From Geobacter sp. UBA6151 (GTDB taxonomy: Bacteria; Desulfobacterota; Desulfuromonadia; Geobacterales; Pseudopelobacteraceae): a DNA stretch of 19,125 bases. Positions 8,852 to 17,185 of the stretch are shown here, one piece after another. Every line of letters starts with the position of its first letter. Position 1 is the stretch's first letter. The DNA lies in contig DIUT01000027.1 in assembly GCA_002423105.1 (NCBI GenBank), forward strand, positions 1,271 to 20,395, given 5' to 3'. Below the pieces are notes generated by a model. That model searched no databases. It was not told the DNA's origin and was given only the letters and a program-made list of their open reading frames with translations. Both the position numbers and the translations under genes were made by a program.

Positions 8852-11800
8852 TCAAGATTGACAGAAAGAATCCATTATTTCACCAATGGATCATACTTGG
8901 TGTTGTACTGCTTTTCTTCGGCTGCGGCATAGCCATGAACAGCTACAATGAATACATCCATACCGGCAGCACCGAACAGGAGCGGTTGCTGACCCAGACA
9001 CGGGTCATTCAGGAAAACCTGGTCTGGAACATTGATGCTCTGAACAAAGCATTGATAACCCTGCAACATGATTCCACCCTGCTTTCCTTCAACCAGAACT
9101 ACAATCAACGCCTTACAAACTTAAACGATGCCATGCCCGGCGTGCGCACCATGCTGGTACTTGATGCCGAGGGTATATCCAGGCTTTCCAATAAACCGGA
9201 ACTCATTGGTAAAGATTTCAAGGAGCGGGAGTATTTCAAGACACCACAGTACCACGCAAACTCGGATACGCTGTATGTTTCTCCTCCTTTCAAGACAGCG
9301 TTAAACACCTACGTCATAAACATAAGCCGGTACATACGTGGTGCTGATGGTGTCTTTGCCGGGGTCATAGCAGCATCTCTGGACCCTGATTATTTTAGCA
9401 CCCTGCTCTCTTCGGTGCAGTACGCGCCGGATATGTGGACGTACCTGAGTCACGGCGACGGCAAACTTTTTTTGATGATCCCCCACAGGGAAGGGATTTC
9501 CGGCAAGGACCTCTCCACCCCTGACAGCATGCTGTCCCGTCATCTTGCAACAAAAAAGGAAGCAAACGTATTTACGGGACAGGTTATGGCCACCGGTGAA
9601 CAGCGCATGATCGCCCTGCGCACCATACAGCCGCCAAACCTGAAGATGCATAAACCGTTGGTTGTGGCTGCAAGCCGTGATCTTGTGGCGATCTACGCTA
9701 CCTGGAAAACAAGCACCTTTGTTCATACCGGTTTGTTCCTGTTGTTTGTCATCATCAGCTCCCTGATGCTGTATCTGTACCAGAAACGCTTTCTGGAAGC
9801 AGAGCGACAGAAGGCGGAAGCAGATAAAAACATCAAGGCCCTCAGCGAAGAACTGGACCGTTTTTTTAGCATGGCCCTTGATATGCTCTGCATTGCAGAT
9901 TCGGAAGGGCATTTCAGGCGGCTGAACCGTTCCTGGGAAGAAGTGCTCGGCTACCCCCTTGATGAGTTGACCGGTCAACGCTTTCTCGACTTTGTCCATC
10001 CTGAAGATATTCCTGCCACGCTGGCCGCCATGGCTGATCTGGACCATGACAAGCCGATCATGAATTTTGTCAACCGCTACCGTTGCAAGGACGGTTCATA
10101 TCGCTGGATTGAGTGGCGCTCCACTCCCTATATGAATCAGGTCTATGCTGCGGCACGGGATATAACGGATCGCAAGAATGCTGAAGCGGCGCTGCGTACT
10201 GCCCTGACCGAGGCAGAGCGCTTCCGGGAAGCTCTGGACCACGTTTCATCCTATATTTACATGAAGGATCGGGATCATCGCTATGTGTACGCCAACAAAC
10301 CAACCCTGGAGCTTTTCGGCGTCACTGCGGATGAGTTGATTGGCTGCGAAGACAGCCGCTTCTTTCCGCCTGCCACCGTGACAAGACTGCGGGAAGTGGA
10401 CACCCGCGTATTTTCAGGTGAACAGACCAGTGTGGAGATTGATGTTACCGACGCTCCTGGTGGACGCCGGGTTTACTGGGAGGTCAAGACCCCCATTTAC
10501 GAAGATCCAGACAGGAGCGCCATCTGGGGGCTGTGCGGCATTTCCACCGATATCACAGAGCTTAAAAATACTGAGGCTGCCCTGGAGCAAAGCGAACGCT
10601 TCATGCGGATGTTAACCGACATTATCCCCGGCATGGTGGGGTACTGGGACAAGGAGTTGCGGAACGGTTTCGCCAACATAGCCTATCTGGAGTGGTTCGG
10701 TAAAACGCCGGAAGAGATGCGCGGCATTCATATCCGTGACCTGATGGGAGATGAGCTGTTCAGTAAAAACGAGCCGTTTATCACTGCCGCCCTACGGGGG
10801 GAACGACAGCAGTTTGAACGGACCCTGACCAAGGCTGACGGCAGCACGGGGCACACCTGGGCTCATTATATACCGGATATTGACGGCGAAGATGTGCGTG
10901 GTTTCTTTGTGCTGGTATCTGATGTAACCGAGCTGAAACAGGCGCAGATCAAGCTGGAAACACTGAACGAGGAACTGCGTAAGCGTACCTTGGAGGCGGA
11001 AAGCGCCAACCGGGCCAAGTCGGAATTTCTGGCTAACATGAGCCACGAAATCCGCACCCCGATGAATGCCATCCTGGGTTTGACGCGCATTGTGCTGGAT
11101 ACCGAGTTGACCTCCCGACAGGCCGACTATCTGCGTAAGGTACATGGATCATCCCAGGCTTTGATGGTTATTTTAAATGACATTCTGGACTATTCAAAGA
11201 TAGAAGCCGGACGGCTTGAGATTGAAAACCTGCCAATCTGTGTGGCGGATATTCTGGATGACACTGCGGAGTTGTTCAGCGCGCGACTGGAAGAAAAGGG
11301 GCTTGCCATGCTGTTGGACATAGACCCGCACCTGCCTGAGGTTGTCATGGGTGACCCGCTGCGCATATCCCAGGTATTGAACAACCTTGTGGGCAATGCC
11401 GTCAAGTTTACTGAAACGGGTGAAATTCATATCAAGGTAGAAACTGCGGCAGAAGACAGCCGGAGCATAACCCTGCGCTTTGCCGTGCGCGATACCGGCA
11501 TCGGTCTTTCAAAGGCGCAGTCGGATCGACTCTTTCAGGCCTTTACCCAGGCTGATGGCACCATCTCCCGCAAATATGGCGGTACCGGATTGGGCTTAAC
11601 CATCTCCCAGCGTCTGGTCAGACTTATGGGTGGAGATATCAATGTTTCCAGCATTGAGGGAGCCGGAGCAACTTTTACTTTTGCCATTCAAGTGCAGAAA
11701 GCGCCGCCCGGAACCCTGGCTGCCCGACAACGCCGCAAGAAACCGGATGCCGGCATAGCCACGGTTCATAAACCTGCTCCAGCCATCGCAGCGACGGGAG

Positions 11801-12840
11801 CGGGACTGCTGGGAGCCCGCATTCTGCTGGTTGAGGACAACCGGATCAATCAGGAGGTGGCTGGCGAATTTCTACGTCAGCAGGGCGCAACAGTAACCAT
11901 GGCCGAGCATGGCGCCGAGGCGCTGGCTCTGATTCAGCGCCCCTGCTTCGACGCCGTGCTGATGGACCTGCATATGCCGGTGATGGACGGCTTTGAAGCG
12001 ACCCGCAAAATACGGGAGTTTTTCGGAAACAATGATCTGCCGATTATTGCCATGACTGCCGCAGTCATGCAGGATGACCGCGAACGCTGCTCCGCAGCAG
12101 GTATGGTGGATTTTGTGGCAAAGCCCATCAACCCTGATGAACTGACAGCAATCCTGAAAAAATGGTTGAAAATATCAGAAACTGCCCATGTTATCCCTGA
12201 TGAAGTCACGATCTGTACAAAAGCCACGCAACCACTGGAATCAATGTCCGGCTTTGATATCGCCGCAGCTCTGCGCCGCATGAATGGTAACGAGAATCTA
12301 CTGAGAAGTCTGTTGTTGCAGTTCGTTCAGGAACATGCAAACGCGGCTGAAGAACTGAAAGCTTTGCTTTCTGAGGGCAAAACTTATGAAGCACAACACC
12401 TGGCCCACACCATCAAGGGAGCGGCCGGTACAGTAGGGGCCGTGAGGCTTGCCGAGGCAGCCTCAGCTCTTGAGCAAGAGTTGCGTACCGGAGTTGATCC
12501 GTCAGATGTAGACCACTTTGGAGAGGAACTTTCAGCTGCCAACCTTACAATCAGGTCGCACGTTCCTGACGAAGCAAAGCCAACAGTTTCCAATATTTTG
12601 TTCAGCGAAACCGATAGCGTGGAGCTTATACCACTGCTGGCAGAGTTGACTCACTTTCTGCACGAGCAGGAACTGGCTCCGGAGGAATTGATGCAGCGTC
12701 TGCATACAGTGGCGGACAAGGCTGGTGCGCCTGAACCTGCTACAGCACTCAAGCTCCTGCTGCGGCAACTGGATTGTTTTGATCATGCCGCTGCACTGGA
12801 AACAGTGGAACGGCTGATGGCCAAACAGACAACGTCATGA
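8848..12840 (+). CDS. Membrane hybrid histidine kinase: Cache-PAS3-HisKA-HATPase-REC-HPt
   Basis: A 1330-residue phosphorelay protein. Order: membrane helix about 14-31; a periplasmic double-Cache-like sensor about 35-285; membrane helix about 292-314; PAS domains about 338-450, 458-573 and 584-695; HisKA with H733 (SHEIRTP); HATPase with N box, DTGIGL and GGTGLGL; receiver about 990-1108 with E996/D997, phospho-acceptor D1040 and a conserved AKP lysine; HPt about 1140-1235 with H1187 in AHTIKGAAGTVGA. A helical C-terminal tail (about 1236-1330) resembles extensions often seen after HPt domains. All phosphotransfer residues are present, so an H733-D1040-H1187 relay is expected. Its ATG overlaps the previous stop by four bases (ATGA) with GGAGA upstream, and its own stop overlaps the next glycosyltransferase start the same way. 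The final receiver partner may be the REC-PAS-GGDEF protein; this is inferred. The ligand of the sensor domain is unknown. Confidence 0.92.
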   Translation: MIKIDRKNPLFHQWIILGVVLLFFGCGIAMNSYNEYIHTGSTEQERLLTQTRVIQENLVWNIDALNKALITLQHDSTLLSFNQNYNQRLTNLNDAMPGVRTMLVLDAEGISRLSNKPELIGKDFKEREYFKTPQYHANSDTLYVSPPFKTALNTYVINISRYIRGADGVFAGVIAASLDPDYFSTLLSSVQYAPDMWTYLSHGDGKLFLMIPHREGISGKDLSTPDSMLSRHLATKKEANVFTGQVMATGEQRMIALRTIQPPNLKMHKPLVVAASRDLVAIYATWKTSTFVHTGLFLLFVIISSLMLYLYQKRFLEAERQKAEADKNIKALSEELDRFFSMALDMLCIADSEGHFRRLNRSWEEVLGYPLDELTGQRFLDFVHPEDIPATLAAMADLDHDKPIMNFVNRYRCKDGSYRWIEWRSTPYMNQVYAAARDITDRKNAEAALRTALTEAERFREALDHVSSYIYMKDRDHRYVYANKPTLELFGVTADELIGCEDSRFFPPATVTRLREVDTRVFSGEQTSVEIDVTDAPGGRRVYWEVKTPIYEDPDRSAIWGLCGISTDITELKNTEAALEQSERFMRMLTDIIPGMVGYWDKELRNGFANIAYLEWFGKTPEEMRGIHIRDLMGDELFSKNEPFITAALRGERQQFERTLTKADGSTGHTWAHYIPDIDGEDVRGFFVLVSDVTELKQAQIKLETLNEELRKRTLEAESANRAKSEFLANMSHEIRTPMNAILGLTRIVLDTELTSRQADYLRKVHGSSQALMVILNDILDYSKIEAGRLEIENLPICVADILDDTAELFSARLEEKGLAMLLDIDPHLPEVVMGDPLRISQVLNNLVGNAVKFTETGEIHIKVETAAEDSRSITLRFAVRDTGIGLSKAQSDRLFQAFTQADGTISRKYGGTGLGLTISQRLVRLMGGDINVSSIEGAGATFTFAIQVQKAPPGTLAARQRRKKPDAGIATVHKPAPAIAATGAGLLGARILLVEDNRINQEVAGEFLRQQGATVTMAEHGAEALALIQRPCFDAVLMDLHMPVMDGFEATRKIREFFGNNDLPIIAMTAAVMQDDRERCSAAGMVDFVAKPINPDELTAILKKWLKISETAHVIPDEVTICTKATQPLESMSGFDIAAALRRMNGNENLLRSLLLQFVQEHANAAEELKALLSEGKTYEAQHLAHTIKGAAGTVGAVRLAEAASALEQELRTGVDPSDVDHFGEELSAANLTIRSHVPDEAKPTVSNILFSETDSVELIPLLAELTHFLHEQELAPEELMQRLHTVADKAGAPEPATALKLLLRQLDCFDHAAALETVERLMAKQTTS

Positions 12841-13505
12841 CCATATCGGTCATTATACCGGTCCTGCATGAATTAATCAGGGATACTTCCCATATTTTTG
12901 GAAAACACACGGGAAGTGTCTCTTCTGAGATTATCATTGTAGACGGCGACCCGGCCGGTTCAAGCGTTAACACCATCACTGACGACAGCATCATCCGTTT
13001 GATCGCCCCGGCAGGACGTGGCAGCCAGCTTGCTGCCGGAGCAGCGGTTGCCGGCGGCGAGATCCTGCTGCTGCTCCATGCCGACACCCGGCTGCCTGAT
13101 GGCGCGCTTTCATCCGTGGAACAGGCAGTCGCCAATGGCGCATCCTGGGGCGCATTCAGACTGGGAATCGATGCCGCCCCCCTTCCCTACCGTATCATTG
13201 AACTGGCTGTGGATCTGCGCTGCCGGTTATTCAAACTGCCCTACGGAGATCAGGCGATGTTTGTGACCAGAGAAGCCCTATCGGCCATTGGCGGCATACC
13301 GGAGATTCCGCTGATGGAAGATGTGACGCTGGCTCGTGCTCTTGCAAAGGCCGGGCAACTCTTTACCCTGCTACCGGAACGGATTCGTACTTCACCGCGG
13401 CGTTGGCAACATGACGGCATTGTAAAACGCACGTGCAAAAACTGGTGGCTGCTGCTCAGATATCTGGCCGGTGTGAAACCGGAAAAACTGGCCAAGGACT
13501 ACTGA
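12837..13505 (+). CDS. TIGR04283-type arsenosugar biosynthesis family-2 glycosyltransferase
   Basis: A 222-residue GT-A-fold, family-2 glycosyltransferase. It opens with the classic MTISVIIPVL strand. VDGD (35-38) supplies the first acidic pair, L-H81-A-D83-T is the nucleotide-sugar/metal DxD-like site, PYGDQAMFV (135-143) is a hallmark of this subfamily, and M-E161-D162 is the likely catalytic-base region, followed by an RRW motif. The protein is short and has no membrane anchor, as usual for this group. The family is named for its co-occurrence with arsS, where it is thought to attach or build the sugar part of arsenosugars; the exact acceptor is not established. The ATG lies inside the hybrid kinase stop (ATGA) and there is no clear ribosome binding site, so translation probably depends on coupling to the kinase. 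Confidence 0.88.
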   Translation: MTISVIIPVLHELIRDTSHIFGKHTGSVSSEIIIVDGDPAGSSVNTITDDSIIRLIAPAGRGSQLAAGAAVAGGEILLLLHADTRLPDGALSSVEQAVANGASWGAFRLGIDAAPLPYRIIELAVDLRCRLFKLPYGDQAMFVTREALSAIGGIPEIPLMEDVTLARALAKAGQLFTLLPERIRTSPRRWQHDGIVKRTCKNWWLLLRYLAGVKPEKLAKDY

Positions 13506-14170
13506 TGCCCGGCGGATCATCCTGTATTGCCCTGTTTGTAAAGCCGCCGGTGCCGGGTCGGGTCAAGACCCGTCTGGCCCGCGCCATTGGCAATGATGCC
13601 GCCTGCACCCTCTATTCGGCGCTGGTTGACCGTGTTCTGGCCACTATCACCGCATCCGGCATGCCGTTGGTCATCTTTCATGATGGTGATGATGCAGGCC
13701 ACCTTCCCGTAGCATGGCAAGAAGTGGCAAATAGCTGCATTCCGCAGCAGGGCATCGATCTGGGGCAACGGATGGCCCATGCCTTCAGCAGGCTGTTCAG
13801 TGACGGCATCGAACAGGCTGTTCTGATCGGCAGCGACATTCCCGGCCTGGACGCCGCTTACCTGCACAACGCCTTCAGGTTGCTTGCCGGGCACGACCTG
13901 GTGATCGGTCCGGCCATTGATGGCGGCTACTGCCTGATCGGCTTCCACTCAGCAACATTCACCCCTGCCCTGTTTCAGCAGATTCCCTGGAGCACCGGAC
14001 AGGTGCTGGCACTGACCCTGGCAGCAGCAGAAACTATCGGCCTGTCAATCGGGACGCTCCCTCCCCTGCGGGATCTGGACACCGTTGACGACCTGCATGC
14101 CCTGGTTGCGGGTGGGTTGATGCCGGAGAAACTGATCAAGGCAACGGAAATGTTTTTGCTGCCTGCGTGA
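13505..14170 (+). CDS. TIGR04282-type arsenosugar biosynthesis glycosyltransferase (DUF2064, CofC/MobA-like fold)
   Basis: A 221-residue nucleotidyl/glycosyltransferase-like protein. The N-terminal motif KPPVPGRVKTRLA (13-25) is the nucleotide-binding signature of the DUF2064 group, IGSDIPGL (108-115) carries the metal-binding Asp, and DGGYCLIG (139-146) is typical of the family. In arsenosugar clusters it travels with the TIGR04283 enzyme, and the two are often adjacent or fused. I chose ATG 13505, whose A is the last base of the preceding TGA (TGATG), with AAGGA upstream; a longer reading from 13433 lies wholly inside the previous gene. The 3' end overlaps the convergent LysR gene by 35 bases, so the two transcripts are complementary at their ends. 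No terminator is visible. Confidence 0.88.
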   Translation: MPGGSSCIALFVKPPVPGRVKTRLARAIGNDAACTLYSALVDRVLATITASGMPLVIFHDGDDAGHLPVAWQEVANSCIPQQGIDLGQRMAHAFSRLFSDGIEQAVLIGSDIPGLDAAYLHNAFRLLAGHDLVIGPAIDGGYCLIGFHSATFTPALFQQIPWSTGQVLALTLAAAETIGLSIGTLPPLRDLDTVDDLHALVAGGLMPEKLIKATEMFLLPA

Positions 14171-15050
14171 GCAGGTAATATTCGTCCAGTTCCTGGATGA
14201 GAAAGTCAACAAAGGCGCGGTTTGCCCTGGAAAGATACGAATTTTTCTTCCACGCTATGTAGAGGTCCATATAAAGTGGTGGATCAGATGATACGGCGAC
14301 TACTTCGGCATCACGGGTAACCACCATCTTGAGGAAAAACGCCAGCCCCAACTTCTCCTTGACCAGATTCCGGACCAGAGAAAACAGATTCGATTCAGCA
14401 ACTACTGCTGGAGTGAGCCCTTCTTTGGCACACAGTTCATCAATCAGTTCTCGTAGGTGATACCCTTCCTTGTAGTGAATCAGCGGTTCTTTGAGCAATT
14501 CACGTAGCTCAACCTTTTTGCGACAGGCAAAGGGATGACCGGGATACACGCACGCAACGATCTCTTCTCGCAACAGGTGATATGAGTCCAGTCCCTCTGG
14601 AACTTCTCCGGCGATAACGCCAATATCCAACTCACCGGACTCTATTTTGCGCTGGATGTTCCAGGCACTATCACCGGAGATGGAAATTTTGAGGCCCGGA
14701 TGGCTCTGCTTGAATGAAGCAATTATCTTGGGGAAAAAGAAACTGCTTAACATCGGGGTGAGGCCAACACGTACCTCTCCCTTCAGCAGACCTCGAAGAT
14801 CAGCAATTTCCCGTTTTGCGTTGCTGACCCCTTTCAATATCTCTTTAGCATGAAGCAACAGTACTTCGCCTTCGGCTGTTAAAGAAATCTTTCTATCCCT
14901 TCGGTTGAACAGAATCACGTCCAACTCTTCCTCCAGTTTTTTAATGGCTATACTGAGGGCAGGTTGGGCTATGTGCAGTTGCTCCGCAGCCCTGGTAAAG
15001 CTTTCACAGGCCGCTACACCCTGAAAAAATCTCAATTGTCGCAAATCCAT
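14136..15050 (-). CDS. LysR-family transcriptional regulator
   Basis: A 304-residue LysR regulator. The N-terminal winged helix-turn-helix (residues 1-60) has the family signature AEQLHIAQPALSIAIKKLEEEL, followed by the linker helix (about 60-88) and a two-lobed periplasmic-binding-protein-like effector domain (about 92-295). It is transcribed away from the cysteine desulfurase gene across a 121-base AT-rich gap, the classic layout in which a LysR protein controls itself and the divergent gene. The effector cannot be read from sequence; a sulfur metabolite would fit the neighbour but is a guess. Its 3' end overlaps the convergent glycosyltransferase by 35 bases. The downstream C-terminus (QAAKTFPLP) is encoded within that overlap. 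Confidence 0.93.
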   Translation of the reverse strand: MDLRQLRFFQGVAACESFTRAAEQLHIAQPALSIAIKKLEEELDVILFNRRDRKISLTAEGEVLLLHAKEILKGVSNAKREIADLRGLLKGEVRVGLTPMLSSFFFPKIIASFKQSHPGLKISISGDSAWNIQRKIESGELDIGVIAGEVPEGLDSYHLLREEIVACVYPGHPFACRKKVELRELLKEPLIHYKEGYHLRELIDELCAKEGLTPAVVAESNLFSLVRNLVKEKLGLAFFLKMVVTRDAEVVAVSSDPPLYMDLYIAWKKNSYLSRANRAFVDFLIQELDEYYLLTQAAKTFPLP

Positions 15051-15092
15051 GAATTCAGCCCCAAGTCATTTTATTCGATACTTTTATAAATT

Positions 15093-15138
15093 TAATAAAA
15101 ATAATATATTTTTATTATACACATACACTGCATATACT
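15093..15138. promoter_or_regulatory. AT-rich palindrome and candidate -10 in the LysR/desulfurase divergent region
   Basis: TAATAAAAAT (15093-15102) and ATTTTTATTA (15108-15117) are perfect 10-bp inverted arms around a 5-base centre (AATAT). The palindrome lies 43 bases upstream of the LysR start and is centred about 67 bases before the desulfurase ATG, a sensible place for LysR activation of the desulfurase. TATACT at 15133-15138 would serve as its -10; there is no good -35 at the right distance, which is typical of activator-dependent promoters. The arms consist only of A and T, so some symmetry could be chance. Confidence 0.45.
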
Positions 15139-15171
15139 TGGCAATAAGTTACCGTGAGAGAGGGTGGATAT

Positions 15172-16305
15172 ATGGCTATTTATCTGGACTGCAATGCGAC
15201 AACGCCGGTGGAACCGTCCGTAGCATCAATGGTAGTTCGGTTTCTGGAGAAGGATTTCGGTAATGCCGCCAGCCCTATCCATGACTACGGCGTATTCGCA
15301 CTTACGGCAGTTGAACATGCCAGGGGGCAGATGGCCGAGGTGGTCAGGGTGCGTCGTGATGAAGTGATTTTCACCAGCGGTGCCACGGAGAGCAACAATC
15401 TGGCAATACTCGGGCTTGCCGAGGCAGGTATGAAGAGTGGACGCCGCCATCTGATTACCACTGCCATAGAGCACAAGTCCGTGCTTGAACCGTTTGATGA
15501 GATGGTCCGATTAGGCTTTGAGGTGCAGATTCTGCCGGTACAGTCAGATGGCCGTTTTGATCCGCAGCGCCTGGCAGATGCGCTTCGTCCCGACACGCTG
15601 CTGATTTCAACCATGCAGGTAAACAACGAGACCGGCGTACTCCAACCGCTGTCAGAGGTTGGGGATATTTTATCCAACCATGCTATCTGGTGGCATGTTG
15701 ATGCAGCCCAAGGATTCGGCAAGGAGATTGAGCAACTCCGGCACCCGCGTATAGATCTCATATCAATAAGCGGCCACAAGATATATGGCCCCAAAGGAGT
15801 TGGCGCCCTGATTGCCCGCAAGCATGACCGTCAGTTTCCCCCGCTGCGTCCGCTCATGTTCGGCGGTGGGCAGGAGCAGGGACTGCGTCCCGGCACTCTG
15901 CCGGTCCCCCTCATTGCCGGTCTCGGGGAGGCCGCAAAACTTACAGTACGGAACCACAACGAGCGGATTGCGAAGTGCCGGGCATTCCGCAAAAAGGTCC
16001 TGGCAACATTTTCGGCTCTTGGTGCTGAACAGAACGGAGCTGAAGACTGTACGCTGCCCCATGTGCTCAATGTTTCGCTGCCGGGGATCAACTCAGAGCA
16101 GGCAATCAAAGCTCTGAAGAATGTTATCGCTCTGTCCAGCACCTCGGCATGCACCTCACACACTCATACGCCAAGCCATGTCCTGACAGCAATGGGGCTA
16201 TCATCTAAAAAGGTGGAACAATCAATTCGATTATCGTGGTGCCATTTGACCCCTGAAGTTGACTGGCCAGAAGTGGAAACTATTCTCCGCAGGCTGCGCA
16301 GATAA
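15172..16305 (+). CDS. PLP-dependent cysteine desulfurase, DndA/IscS-like
   Basis: A 377-residue class-V aminotransferase-fold enzyme that would remove sulfur from cysteine, giving alanine and a protein persulfide. The start (YLDCNATTP), TSGATESNN, the IEHKS and VNNETG segments, the PLP lysine K203 in SGHK, and the catalytic cysteine C327 in the STSACTS loop are all present, so it should be active. The LDCNATTP opening and the loop ending PSHVLTAMGL look closest to DndA-type enzymes, from memory. Residues after C327 (HTHT) are unusual in having two histidines. ATG 15172 follows an AGGGTGG site; an upstream GTG at 15154 overlaps that site and was not chosen. It heads a three-gene operon with two small proteins and diverges from a LysR gene. 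No dndBCDE, iscU or thiI-like partner is in the window, so the sulfur acceptor is unknown. Confidence 0.9.
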   Translation: MAIYLDCNATTPVEPSVASMVVRFLEKDFGNAASPIHDYGVFALTAVEHARGQMAEVVRVRRDEVIFTSGATESNNLAILGLAEAGMKSGRRHLITTAIEHKSVLEPFDEMVRLGFEVQILPVQSDGRFDPQRLADALRPDTLLISTMQVNNETGVLQPLSEVGDILSNHAIWWHVDAAQGFGKEIEQLRHPRIDLISISGHKIYGPKGVGALIARKHDRQFPPLRPLMFGGGQEQGLRPGTLPVPLIAGLGEAAKLTVRNHNERIAKCRAFRKKVLATFSALGAEQNGAEDCTLPHVLNVSLPGINSEQAIKALKNVIALSSTSACTSHTHTPSHVLTAMGLSSKKVEQSIRLSWCHLTPEVDWPEVETILRRLRR

Positions 16306-16320
16306 GGAAGGTGGTACAAA

Positions 16321-16572
16321 ATGAACGACATTTTCAGAGAGCTGGAAAAGGTTACCGCTTTGCAGTATGACCACCACGATCTGCCAAAATGGCTCGCAGA
16401 TCCTATTTTAATGGTGGCAAGAAACCCCGCTGATTATCAGGGGAAGGAGTATCTGGTCGAGATACTCGTAACCCAGGTCAGGGAGTACGATGTATACGCC
16501 GAAGCTGGCTGCTGCAAATGGGCCTACGACCATGAAGATATAAAACGGACTCTGCGCTGGCTGGAGGAATAG
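16321..16572 (+). CDS. Small unrecognised protein, paralogue of the next gene (copy 1, with CC motif)
   Basis: An 83-residue soluble, mostly helical, acidic protein that I do not recognise. It starts 15 bases after the desulfurase stop, with GGAAGGTGG upstream. It aligns by eye with the following protein: both share a FxEL-VT opening, LP(W/F)LA near residue 21, an Asn-containing helix, then V-YD-Y-x-x-x-G and a C-terminal LxxLEE. This copy carries adjacent cysteines (GCCKW) just after the YDVYAEAG motif, where the second copy has GYLGM. Being co-transcribed with a cysteine desulfurase, the Cys pair could receive a persulfide, but that is speculation. No signal peptide or membrane segment is seen. 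Confidence 0.82.
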   Translation: MNDIFRELEKVTALQYDHHDLPKWLADPILMVARNPADYQGKEYLVEILVTQVREYDVYAEAGCCKWAYDHEDIKRTLRWLEE

Positions 16573-16574
16573 AG

Positions 16575-16862
16575 ATGACAACATTCGAAGAATTACAATC
16601 AGTTACTGAAAAAGCCCAAAGCGAACAGGAACTGCCGGATTTTCTGGCAAAACGTATCTACTGGATCATTGAAAACCAGGAAAAATTCCATGCCAGGAAT
16701 GCAGAAACAGGTGATCTGGCGAAAATGGTGGCAAACTACGACACCTACGGCCAGACTGGTTATCTAGGCATGGGGGTTAATAATATCATCTTGGAAAAGG
16801 CCCTGAATCGTCTGGAGGAATACTATGACGTAACTGCCGTCAGGCCTTCACACCAGGAATAA
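16575..16862 (+). CDS. Small unrecognised protein, paralogue of the previous gene (copy 2, no cysteines)
   Basis: A 95-residue soluble helical protein that I do not recognise, beginning two bases after the stop of its paralogue; GAGGAAT in the end of that gene is the ribosome binding site. It keeps the FEEL-VT opening, LPDFLAKRI, the NYDTYGQTG motif and the final LNRLEE, then has a longer tail (to VRPSHQE). It contains no cysteine at all, unlike the first copy. The tandem arrangement suggests duplication followed by divergence, perhaps to form a heterodimer. Desulfurase partner, sulfur carrier adaptor or unrelated functions are all open. Confidence 0.82.
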   Translation: MTTFEELQSVTEKAQSEQELPDFLAKRIYWIIENQEKFHARNAETGDLAKMVANYDTYGQTGYLGMGVNNIILEKALNRLEEYYDVTAVRPSHQE

Positions 16863-17066
16863 ATTGCCGCAGTGTTGCATAAGTGGGCCCTCTTGCCCTG
16901 GCCAGCGTGTGTTCTTCAGTAGAGATTCCGGCTAGTTCAATAGGTTCAGGACAAACAGATGATAAATACAGCCCCTTTGACCTGACCATGCTGTAAACTG
17001 GCCGAAAATTCATATGCGCCCGGAAGAGAGCAATCAGCACGAATCAAAACCAACAGGAGGATACAC
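16863..17066. other. Non-coding stretch with no intact gene
   Basis: I find no convincing gene here. A 66-codon minus-strand reading frame (16840-17040) starts with GTG, resembles nothing I know, and its tail is antisense to the preceding gene, so I do not call it. The last bases (AGGAGG at 17055-17060) are a strong ribosome binding site belonging to the gene remnant that follows. The sequence probably includes the old promoter of that remnant, but no clean -35/-10 pair stands out. Confidence 0.5.
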
Positions 17067-17157
17067 ATGTACCAAGCCAAAGCCTATTCCGTCACCAGTT
17101 CAATAGCACCCTAAGTACCGCTTCTCCATCTATATGGCATCGCTCAAGGCTGAGTAA
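17067..17157 (+). pseudogene. Alcohol dehydrogenase remnant with large internal deletion
   Basis: A perfect AGGAGG site six bases before ATG 17067 opens a reading frame of only 15 codons, MYQAKAYSVTSSIAP, which looks like the N-terminus of zinc-dependent alcohol dehydrogenases of the YahK type. Right after it, one base out of frame, 17113-17157 reads KYRFSIYMASLKAE and stop, which resembles the C-terminus of the same family (commonly KYRFVIDMASL...). The roughly 320 residues between, with the zinc and NAD sites, are missing. The simplest reading is one deletion, perhaps at short direct repeats, that fused the ends at about 17111-17113. A terminator-like hairpin follows, as expected after a real gene. 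The match to ADH termini is from memory, not a search. The remaining 15-codon frame may still be translated. Confidence 0.6.
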
Positions 17158-17185
17158 GGAGAAAAGCTGAAGCAGGAAGTTGGAT

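Noticed and set aside
15172..16862. A Dnd phosphorothioation system
   Set aside because: The desulfurase resembles DndA, but no DndB, C, D or E gene is in the window and the small downstream proteins do not look like DndE.
16840..17040. A 66-codon minus-strand frame in the gap after the small proteins
   Set aside because: GTG start, no visible ribosome binding site, no family resemblance, and its tail is antisense to the preceding gene. A degenerate mobile-element end was considered but no terminal repeats or target duplication could be seen.
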